A stretch of 64,000 nucleotides of DNA from Gordionus sp. m RMFG-2023 (lineage: Eukaryota; Nematomorpha; Gordioida; Chordodea; Parachordodidae): contig NC_088775.1 in assembly GCF_954871325.1 (NCBI RefSeq), forward strand, positions 69,107,561 to 69,171,560, in the 5' to 3' direction. Shown in pieces: positions 15,101 to 27,100 of this stretch. Position 1 is the stretch's first letter, and each line of letters opens with the position of its first letter. A program made the translations under genes and the position numbers. The notes beneath the pieces were generated by a model that worked only from the letters and a program-made list of their open reading frames with translations, ran no database searches and was not told the DNA's origin.

Positions 15101-18100
15101 GTCGGGATTTATCTCAATATAAAGAATTTAATTTAAATATAAGATTTCAAAATGATTCTTTATTTACAAAAGTTAACTGATAAAAAATAATATATCTTAT
15201 TTTTTTTATATACAACGTAAATCCATTATCTAAAATTTTATAACATATAAAATCACATTATCCAATTTACAACATATATATATTATTACAATATAATATA
15301 TCGTTACTAAAAATATGATCGCCTTAAACCTTCTAAAATAAAAAATTATATTAAAATATAAAGTTACAAACATGTAACAAACATGTAACAAACATAATAT
15401 ATAAACTGACAATATATAGGTATATATAGACCGGCCGGCCGCCGACCTTTTTGGTTACGCCGAAAACGCCGCCGCAGAAATTCCTTTCATATTTCATACC
15501 TTTTTATTCTAATAATTGGTCAACATCACTGTTGTAATTTTTTTAATGTCAATTAGGATTTTTATGAATTTTTATTTTATACTATTTTAAAATCATAATT
15601 ATATTGACGTCATTATAGAATTTAATCAATCATCTAAAATTCCAAAAGTTACCATAATTTTACATATTTTTAAAATGGATGCATCTACATTTAATAATTC
15701 TATAAATAATTTTAGTATCCTAACTCTGGATAATAAAAAATCCATAGTCTGGAAATTTTGCAAAAGAATTAGAGAAATTATTACTGCTCTAAGATATAAA
15801 ACTGCAGAGGTTGAATTTGAATTCGAGGAATATCAAAGAAAATGCCTAAGTACAATAGATTTAACATTGATGATCTCCTTGAATTTAACTTCAATCCAGC
15901 GGTAGAGAAAATTTTTTCACTAGGTGTGCTAGTCGCCGGAATGCAAAAAATTTTTTGACGAGTCTGGAAAGATTGGGAAGTTCACTCTTTTTTTCTCTCC
16001 AAAAATTTATAACGTCCATATCTTGTGAATTTCTTCCAAGAAAACTGTGGCATTCTTGTTCTAAATCACCTAACTTGGAATCATAATTTATATTTGTTGA
16101 ATGTTTTGCCAATTTTGTCAAATAACTTGAATTTAATAATTCATCCTCATTAGCTATATTTACTACCTGATTATCATCATTCTCTATAAGTTTAATATGT
16201 TTTATTATAAATTCTGAAGCTGAGCAATTTTGCTCTATTTAATAATTTGACACAATTGCCAATTTTTAAAATCTTGAATCTAAAAGAGAATCCAATACCT
16301 AGATAATTTAAAAAAATAAATAAAAGAATATACTTATATAATACTACTTGCAGATTACAACCCGGAAATCGTAACGCAAGTTTTTTTTAGTGTATTTTCC
16401 TTAAGTGAAATAATTTCAGAACTATCACTATCATTTACTGTTAAATGTATTTCAATTTCACTTCTAAAAAGTAACGCCAAGTTTAAAATAGGCCCTTTTT
16501 ATACTGAACGAAATTCGACAGTTTCTTTAAATTTTGAAAGAAATGCTAATAGTTCTTCTACCAGATCAGATTCATAATTTAAGAAAGTGCTTCCCAATTC
16601 TTTTCAAAACATTATTAATTAAATCCTTATTTAATCCAGATATGCTTTCTAGCATAATTAATATACTATGCCAGCGTGTTGGGCTTGGGACATTTAATTT
16701 TAAGGTTTTCATATACGTGGAATTATTGTTATTATTATTATCATTGGAATTGCCAATTTATAAACGGTCAAGATCTAACATGTCTGATGTTAAATCTATT
16801 GTACTTAGACATTTTCTTTGATATTCCTCGAATTCAAATTCAACCTCTGCAGTTTTATATCTTAGAGCAGTAATAATTTCTCTAATTCTTTTGCAAAAAA
16901 TTTCCAGACTATGGATTTTTTATTATCCAGAGTTTGTATACTAAAATTATTTATAGAATTATTAAATGTAGATTCATCCATTTTAAAAATATATAAAATT
17001 ATGGTAACTTTTGGAATTTTAGATTTTTGATTGATTGAATTCTATAATGAAAAAGTTCATCAAAATCCTGATGACATTAAAAAATTACAAAAGTTATGTT
17101 GACCAATTATTAGAATAAAAAGTAAAATATGAAAGAAATTTCTGCGCCGGCGTGATTTTCTTAAATGGTAGCGTTTTTGGCGTAACGAAAAAAGGTCGGC
17201 TGCCGGCCAACGGCCGTCTAGCGCACAAATCCAGGTATTGGCTTCTATTTTAGATCCAAGATTTCAAAAATTGACAATTGTGTCAAAGTATTTAATAGAG
17301 CAAAATTGTTCAGCTTCAGAATTTATAATAAAACCTCTTAAACTTATAGAGAATGATGGTAATCAGGTAGTAAATATAGCTAATGAGGATCAAGATGAAT
17401 TATTAAATTTAAGTTATTTGACAAAATTGGCAAATAAACATTCAACAAATATAAATTATGATTCCAAGTTAGGTGACTTAGAACAAGAATGCCACAGTTT
17501 TCTTGGAAAACGATATTCACAAGATATGGACGTCTAAATTTTTGAGAGAAAAGAAGAGTAAACTTCCCATTCTTTTCAAGCTCGCCAAAAAATTCTTTGC
17601 ATTCGGGTGACTAGCACACCTAGTGAAAGAGTTTTCTTTACCGCTGGATTGACGTTAAATTCAAGGGAATCATTATTATCCCGATAATTTAAATTAAATA
17701 ATTTTTATACATGATAATTATAAAATTACGAAATCGATTTTGGATTTATAATGAGTTTTCTATTAAATAAATATTAAAAAATATGCCGAGATATCTGTAG
17801 AGTAGTGTATATTCGTTTTTTTTAAAAAATAATAAGCAATTAAAAAAATTTATGTTATAAAAATTTATAACTGCGCCGATTTTGTTGACGGCGGCTAAAA
17901 ATAATTTTTTGAAAATTGCGCCGGCCGCCTATAGTTTTGTCGGCGCACAGTAGATATATACAATTTTAAGGAAAAACATAAATACTTATATATATAAAAT
18001 TATATCATTTAAAAATTTAATTAATTCACTTAAATTTGACAATTTTTAATATTACGAAAATAAGAATATTCACATATATATAAATGAGTGGAAGATTTTC

Positions 18101-21100
18101 TTCCAGTTCTGGGGAATTAAAAAAATTCTTATTGCATTAAAATCTAAAATTATGCCAATTGAACGAAAAAAGTATGTAATTCTTAAAATTTTTGAGTAAT
18201 GAAACTTTGAATTATTACATCAAAAAATTTCCACCAATATTCAGACGATCGCATATTTATTATTTTTTTAATAAAAAATTATTTAAAAAATATAAAAATT
18301 TTCTCGAATTTCAGTGAGTTACCATTAAAACATAATAATCATAACAACACTACATAAGGCAGTGACAAATCGGTATTTTAAAATCGCCCAAAAAATTCAC
18401 CGTGATTAGGATCGCAAAATATCGACACGCAAAAATGTGATATGAAATTTTCTTATTTTTCACCGCGAATTCTCGTTCACGCTAACTGTAAATGCAGCTT
18501 AACTTGTGTGCTTAAAGATTTATTTAAATAAATAATTTAATGATAAAACCATGTGTTAAAATGATATTCGTGTATTTTGTCTATGCAAATGGAGCCACGA
18601 TAAATAAATTATGAAAATGAGTCACTACATCTAAAAATAAAAATTATATTTTTTAAAAAAATCTCAATAAAATATTAATTTGCTCATGATTTTTAGGTTA
18701 GAAACGCGTGTTCATTTTTCTCCAATCTTTACAACGACGAAATAAATCTTTATCATCATATCTTCAGTATCCGTACGCCAGATTTGAGGTAATTTTATCT
18801 TTACGAGTTAAAATGTTATATAATCGGATCCCACCGATTGAATACAAATTTCTTTCAACGAATGTTATATAATATAAAACTCAATTCATTACTCAAAATT
18901 ACCATTATTTGGTAAGGTATTCTAGTGAGCTTTTATAAATCTATTATTCTCATTTTGATTCTTCAACTATTTTTATTTAAGTGATTATTATTTAAAGAAA
19001 GAAAGAAAGAACTTTTAATGAATAAATCAATGAGCAAACTATTAGTGTATATAATGGAATTAACGATGTAGACTAACGCATTTTTAAACTTGTAAAATTA
19101 TTTTCAGGTATCTTTCCTCACAACAATAGCCACAAATAAATTAAAAAATTTATTTTAGTTTATTTTTTAGATTCTAAAATATTTATGAATTAGTATTTTT
19201 TATGTAAACTAACCTTGGAAAAATAAATACCAAAATAAGAGATTTTCTGGAACGAATGTGCTACATATTTTACGAATCGATAAAAACTAGGATAGTCAAA
19301 ATCAAACATTTAGAGACACTCTCCGAACTCTGTTCCGTTTTGAGGGACGAAATGAACTTTCCTTCTGACATGAGGGAGGAAACGGATAATTATCTTAAAG
19401 ATGAGCAGAATCATGATATAAGGTTTATTTTAATATTCGGGAAAAGCTCTTAGTAGGTTCATTTATATGAGGATTTTATAGTAGCTATATGGAACAATGC
19501 TTCTATTAATTTTTATTGTTTTTTTTTAAATAAACAAAAAGGTCATCGGTATGTAGAAAGAACATTAATTTTTAGATTATAAATGAAATGTTTTTATAAT
19601 TAGTAATCAGCCCGATGGCAGCAAACCAATCAACGTTTTTGACGAAACGATTTCCAAATTGGTAGGGGACGTGAGGGAAAGATTGGTATTTATAACCCAC
19701 ATCTACGTGCAAAATGACATACGGAATTATGTGCCCTCGCAAGGCGATTTAGCTTATCCTGAGAAACTCAATATGATCAAAGTTTTTTTTGGGAAAATTT
19801 GTTCTTTATTTGCCACAGGCGTCAATAAATTTTTTAAGAAAAATTGAAGAGGACGTAGAATAATAATGAATGAAGGAAATGCTATATTATTTGCTTATTA
19901 TTACATAAACGTATCTGATATAAGGATATAACCGAATCGTTAAAATCGGCTAAATCACTTCACGATATCTCTAGAAATAGCGTTACAATGTCGGAAAGGC
20001 TCGATGTATCTCAATTATCCAGTAACAATTATGACACCAGCGATACGGAAAGCGTGATATCAGATAAAACGGCCGTGACTAATTCTACCTTGAATGATAA
20101 AATTGGTATATAAAATGAAACCTATAATAGTATTTTTTTAATCCTAATACTTTTTCGAATGCAAAATATCATTGAGATTAAAATTATAATAAATGTTGTA
20201 CGACATTTTGGCATGTATGAAACATTTTATTATTAGGAAAAAAAATTAAAGATGATAATAAATGTTTTTTAAAAAAATAATCAATAGAAAGATAAGTATA
20301 AAAAACTATATATTTTTTCTATATCTTGTAATGACATGAAATAAGGTAAAAATCGAGCGTGTTCTATCTATTCTACTAGGTCCATAATAAGTAACAATTC
20401 AACTTACCTAAGCAATACTAGATATTCTAATTCGCCCTACGAATTGTACGGTCTTTGGTACACGACCGTAAGGAGATCCGTCATATGTTTATCCAAACTC
20501 AATCGTTGTTTAGATGTAAACTTATTTTTTAAATATTAACTCTTGAGTAAGTGTAAGGGTGTAAAAAATAGCGTGACTAATATCGTGGGGGTTTAATTTA
20601 AAACTGTTATAATTTCAATATTTTGCATTAGTAAGAGTCGTGTAACGAAATATATTTTAAGAAAAAACAATAAAATATTCATTTATTATTGTTTTTTTCA
20701 ATAATATGTATTTATCAATTTTATAGTTTTAAAACATGATGTTTTAAAATATAAATAAAAAGGGAAAATAATATGTTTTTGATATGTAAGATAATAATTT
20801 AATATAAAAATAGTAACGTAATAAAAGTCTTTTATAATAATATTGTAAAAAAAATAGTTTTTATGAATATCATTATTTTTAATATCTTTACCTCTCTTTT
20901 TTAATATCAATTATCAAATAAATGCCATTATAAATCGTAAATCAAATACTCTAAAATATCGTGACCATAATATTATACAAACAAAAGCACATGATTTATA
21001 ATAAATTATTACCTTCTTCGAATATGTTAAAAAGCTTCAATATCTGTCTTATAAACTGACAAATACAACACGCCCCCCCCCCTTTCTATATAAAACAGGT

Positions 21101-24100
21101 TAATGATAGTCAATACCAAGTCAACGTATCTAAATACCAACCAAATTTCCTAAATACCGACCAAAATTTATTAAAATGTAATAAGATCCTTATTATTTAA
21201 CATATATTATAACGGAATCACGTGGTCGAGTCCTGTCCCCCTATATATCAACCCCCAAAGGACGGAGCTACCAAGTTAGATTTAAAAAAAACATGATTGC
21301 TGGGTTCGAACCCATAACCATCGGATTGGTAAGCGACGCTCTTGCCGACCAGGCCACAGAGGTTTTGCAAAAATATCACGATTTTTCAAATATATATTAT
21401 AAATAAATTTGGTAGTGGCTATCCAAATGAAAAATAAACAAAATACAAATTTGATAGGTAATACCTTAAGGTAGTGACTATCATTAACCTATAAAACAAT
21501 ACGGGTTAGAATAAAACAATTTACAAAAAGTATATAAAATTAAAAACGATTTTTATTACATTATAAAAAACTATCCTTAAATAAACAAGAATAATTATAC
21601 TTATTATTAAAAAAACAATAATATATCACAAAAATTAATATGAAAAACATAGCATATACAGATCAGTCTATTATCCCTTAATTTAATCCATATAAGGTTA
21701 AATTTTATATAAATCAGTTAAAATGCCGGGTTTTGGTTCTTGCACATATCGGAATCTCTGATTTGTATATAATTAATCTCATATTTTCAGCATATAGCCA
21801 TTTTTTTTAGCCCTAATCAATCACTGAGATCACCTATTAAATGTCTAGTGTTCAATGTATAATTATATATTCTTTTCTGTTTTCGATACAGATATTGTAT
21901 TTTATTAGAATTCGTCATAAATTTTTTCTATCTATAATAATATAAATTTAAATTTAAAAGTATCTTTGTTGATAAAAATATATAACTTTCGATGATATAA
22001 TATATAAATAAATCAAAATTTATAGTATAATTATCTAATTTAACGCAATAAAATATTTTATGAAATTCAAAAAAATTTTAAATAAAATTTGAAAGACACG
22101 GAAGTTAGAATTTAAAAATTAGATTAATGATTCATTTTCATATGCTCATAATAAGTTAGTATAAATAGGTTTTTTTTAAAAAAAAATGAGTACTTTTATA
22201 TTTACAAATACAGAAATCGGTTTTTCAAAGTTTATCTCAAGACGTGTTAAACGCTTGCTTGGAATCTCTGACTAAAGCTAGTTCCTTAATTCGAAATAAA
22301 AGCGTAATTTTTAAATTAGAAAATGTTCATTTTTTTAAAAAAATTATTTCTTTTCTTTACCATTATTCTCAAGCAGATTTTGTATACCAATTTATCATCG
22401 CAATGGTCTCATTCTATTTGATAAGAATATCGAAGCCGATCCGATATATCTAAATTGCGGATAAAAAAATATTTATGTTAAAATATTATTATTTATATCG
22501 TCAAATTTTTTTTTTCAAAAAAAAATTAGTAATTATTTTATTCTTTTAAATTGGAATAACTCGTTTATATGTATATTTATTTTTTTTGGTATAAATATTG
22601 AATTATTCTATTCCCCATAAAAAATATTTTTCTCAAAATGTTATAACTAAAAATCGAAATGGCTGATACTTGATCGGATTAGCTCTAGTACATTATTATT
22701 TAGCTTTGGACGTTATGATATAGATTTTTCATTTTTTTAAAATCAATTTATCAAAAAATATTTTTTTATTGTAAAATCATATTTAGAGCTTGTTAGATTC
22801 ACAGCTTTTCCTCGTAAAACATTTACTCATACTCCGTGAGCAGATAAACCCTTTCCAGACCCGGTTCGCCCAAAAAGAAATAATCATCGATTTTCCTAAT
22901 GTAAAAGGTGATTATATATATATAAATATAAAATTTGGTGTAACTTATCTATATTAACTTTCGTTTTTATGAAAATTTTGTTTTTACAGGCATTAGCAAG
23001 ATAGAAATACTTAGAGGTTGTACCTATTGATTAAAGAATTTTTAAAATAATTTTTGAGCCTCTTTCAAATTGCTTAGTATAAGCAAATCATTAATTACCT
23101 TCCTATTTATCGCTTATGAAATACACAAAAATACTTGATTTCATATAAATATTTCTCCCTTCATCATTGTTAAATTCTGATTTCTTTTAAATCAATTTTA
23201 AGGGAGGATAATTGAGAGATATATTACAATAATTTATTATAATTCATTTTCTGAGGATTTTTAATTAAAATGTTTAAAAAATGACCTCTAAAGACAATAT
23301 TATCCCAAATTTTAAGATAATTTAATAGCCTCATTTCATTTTGACATGTATTAGTTATTCGTCAACTCATTTAAAAAATCCACTATCTAATAAACTTTTC
23401 CACATTATAAATTAAGACATCATCTCCTCTATCCCCCTCTTTTTTTTAAACCAAAACAATTTATTATTTTATTTTTTTGAAAGAAAATTATTCCATTTTC
23501 TACTCAATTAAATACGTCCCAAATTATATTTTTCTTTTACAAAAAAAATTTCTTTTTATCCGCCAATGAAACTCTTCTCCTTTATTCCTTCAAATTTATA
23601 TTCCAAAATTCAAAGGTAAACAGAATATATCTCCTTTTTAAATAAAATATTTTTAACTACCTCCCACTCTAATATTTTAGTCTCTACTTTATCCTAAATA
23701 TTCTTTGCAAATCATTACCGTTAAGAATCTCGTTTTTAGAGATGTACCGATACCACTTTTTGGAAGCCGATCCGATCCGATATTCCCGATATTATGTTGA
23801 TATCGGCCGATTACCGATTCGATAAAGATACCAATGGTTTTAATTAATATACTTTTTATTAGTATAACATCTATGATTTAACTATACCATAACTTATGTA
23901 ATTTAAATATATTATAATGATCAGTTATAGTTTATATTCAATTTAATTGCAATTCTAAAAGTATATAAAATATTTTTATTGTTAAATCACTTTTATAATA
24001 AGTAATAACATTAATCAATATACATAATAAGTAATAAACAAATATTTTATGAAATTTGAAATAAATATTTAAAATAATATTTAACATTAATATATCGAAG

Positions 24101-27100
24101 ATTTCTTTTTAGAAATACCAAAATTTCCAATTTATCAGAGGTCAGCCTGCGGCGATGGTAACTGTCAATATCACCAGAGAGATTATCACACACTTTTATA
24201 AACAGAATGCGCAAAAAAATAACAATATGGCAGAATATTTATTAATTAATTATTATTATTAAAAAAATATACATAAAAATGAATTTCGATTTTATTTATA
24301 AAAATAAATGATTGATCCGGTAAAAAATATCGGTACATCCTTAGTTTAAAAAAAAAATTTCCTCTCATAGTATTTACCATCAATCTTTATCCCGTGAATA
24401 TATTTTGCCTCACCTGGAGTCAACTCATTTACCCTCTCATTTTGTTTTATACTTCTCTCCGCCTCCGATTTCTTGTTTCAACCCACTATCGCCCTACTCA
24501 CTCCATTTGTATTTGACGAACTTCACTTGGAAAAAAGGTTTTCTCTTCATTTGAATTCATCACTCGAACGCTTCGTTATTTTATACGTATCTTTATACCA
24601 CACCTTCACATAAACATTTTTTTTGCCACTCGCCATTTTCTCCTTTTATCTATAATAACTTCTGTTTTATTACACAATATTGTTTTATGCTTTCATCGTT
24701 TCATCAATATTCGCTCTCGCTAATTTAAAATTCTCGCTCCTACATAATTTAATTCAAATTAGCGCACTTCTATACTATTCTTTCTATTCGTCACCTTACT
24801 ATTCGCTTAAAATTTTAAATATTTGTCTCGCTCATATAAACATATGATGCTCTTTTCTACACTCGAATAAAATAACTTCACTCTCATCATTTACATACCT
24901 CTTTATTGATATATTATAATAATGCAAAATTTATCAATTCTTTAAACATTGGCCGCATCATGTACTATTCATCTCTGCGGAAATCAAACAATACTCGTAA
25001 AAATTTACATCTCTTTCCCTTCGAGCATTAAACTTCAGAACTACTCTAAATTTTTCCACTTATATATTTTCACTTTCCAACATTTAAATATTTCTCTATT
25101 AATATAAATCTCTCCCACACGTATTTTGCTATTGCGTTTTGCGCTCTATACAATATATTTCGTTCAAATATTTTAAATCACATCTATTAAAAATAATATT
25201 TTAAAAAAATCCGACCCGGGCAAAATATAAAACCTGGGCTATGCTGGGTCAAATTTTTTACAAAAAATCCGAGTCGAGTTCTGACCTGGCCGAATTTTTT
25301 TTTTAAATCTGGGCCGTGAAAATGGTATCTTGGTCTCTGATATATTAAGAGTTTATATTAATATATAAAAATTGATAATATAGCAAAATTATGATCAATT
25401 TTTTTATATTTCAGATGCGGCGATAAAGATGTTTCACCATCAAAAATTAGCTTTTCTATCCTTCAAAAACAATGCATTTTTAGAATTCATCTTAAACGTA
25501 TTACCAAAAATTTTATGTTTATTTAAAAGTTTAAATTACTATTATATTGAGTACATGTTAAAAAATGACATGCATTTTGGTAAACAGAGTTCACCCAGCT
25601 TTCACGAAAGGTATTTGGATAGCAGGAAATTGGTGGATGAAAATTTGATAGACATGTGTCAAAGTTTTATTCGTAATGCTTCCTTGCTTATGACAGGAAC
25701 AATTGACGAATTAATAACACAGGTTTTAACACTTTTTGTTCTTTCTTCAAAGCAAATAACAAATTTAATTTAATGGAATAATTTTATTTTTTTGTTCATA
25801 GTTTAAAGTGTTTTTTTCATCCATTTTTTAGGAAAAATATTTACTTAATACTCAATGAGAGAAAAGTAGTAATGGAAAATAGTAGGGCCAGTAACTATTA
25901 TTCTAAGTTATTCATATTTATGAGGGCTGACCCCATATAGTCATTACGGTAACGGTTAACTCAGTTTCCCAAAAATTTCAGCATATATTGGGTTTAAAAA
26001 AATTATTTTTGATTCGATCCCTAATATTAAGCAAACATTATAATTTAGCCAAATCCCTTAATAATATTCGTGCTGTGACCATCCCCACCTGTTGATAGTT
26101 GATATTAACAGGTCCTGCTCCTACTTCGAACAAAATGTGTATGAGTCTGGCCCGTTCGTGGCACTTGTTTGGACTATGTAACTGATGATAATTGAAGGAT
26201 AGAATAGAATATTAATTACAATGTGGAAAGAAAATATATATCATTCAGAATTATAAAGAAAAATTATTTATACAGATATAAGACTTTAGTAGATATTTGC
26301 TTACTTATTTCTCTTGTATATTTCTATTTTCTTATCTATAGCTAAGGAAACATCAAAGTTCTCCTCAATCTTTAAATGCCACCCAAAATACCAAGGAATT
26401 AAATTATTTAGATAATGGTCATATTGATGATGCTAATATTAAATGTTTGCAAAACTCTCCTACACTACCCGATGGTGAAGAAATGAGGCTTCAAATGTCC
26501 ACTGCTTATAAAACGTTTAAAGAAAATGCTAAATTCGTCAAAATTAGTTTAGCTTTGTACTTAGCCAACCCCGATACCGAATTTATATTATTCAAACCTT
26601 TAAAAGTAGTTATTTATTCATTCTTTCTCACAATAAATTAACAATAAAAAGGAATGGATTAATAAAATTTAACCTTTATAATATCAGATATTAAGATTTT
26701 AGCTGTAACTAAGTATACTATTAATGGATAATAATTTTAAAAATGATAATGTTTATGTAGAGTAACACGAAGGGTTGACTTTACCTAGATAACCCATTTG
26801 TTAAATGTCACATTTGGGGATTGTTGTTTCTTCCCGATCATAAATTTGGTCTAGTCTTAAATTAATTGAAGCCAAAAAGCACCTAATGATTGCTTCTGGT
26901 AGATATATTATAAAATAAAATATTATTATCAAGATGTTTGTAGGTATTGGTTAAAAACATGACATGGGAACGTTCATACACATTCCGGGAACGGAACTTA
27001 AGGGAAAGTATGGAACTAAAACGGATTGGAAACGCTGATTTCAGCAAAGTTTTTATAATAATTCCGGAACGTTCCTAAAATTTATATGGGAAATTTTACA

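Larger units (their letters stand above)
10360..15379 (-). mobile_element. Ty3/Gypsy LTR retrotransposon, broken
   Basis: A fossil Metaviridae-type element of 5,020 bp read on the minus strand. LTRs lie at 10360-10682 and 15053-15379 and start and end with TG...CA. The 5-bp target duplication AACAT sits at 10355-10359 and 15380-15384. The primer-binding site next to the 5' LTR starts TGGTGGAGGC. Surviving parts in order on the minus strand are gag-like, protease, reverse transcriptase, RNase H, integrase and a C-terminal tail, the family's normal order. The coding region survives only in separate blocks, so it carries at least five interruptions and is dead. By eye the LTRs differ at about 5% of positions plus some indels, so the insertion is moderately old. 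Confidence 0.95.
8445..18696. other. COG3 intron 8, a 10.3-kb transposon nest
   Basis: The longest COG3 intron. In order it holds a fold-back element, a PIF/Harbinger fragment, an inverted-repeat arm, a Ty3/Gypsy element, a hAT pair and the second inverted-repeat arm. It splits the adjacent residues HCNL and VRNACSFF. Confidence 0.9.
20516..22213. other. COG3 intron 14
   Basis: AT-rich intron of 1.7 kb that holds the 392-bp TIR element at 21098-21489 and a C-tract at 21072. The rest is unremarkable. Confidence 0.75.
22908..25414. other. COG3 intron 16
   Basis: A 2.5-kb intron made up largely of the skewed relic (23380-25160), the MITE inside it, and the transposon end at 25205-25345. The first 470 bp show nothing. 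Confidence 0.6.

Noticed and set aside
26940-27080. GGAACG-rich patch, possibly paired with GTTCC-rich DNA at 59378-59505
   Set aside because: Only short words agree; no ends, target copies or transposase trace, so it was not called as an element.
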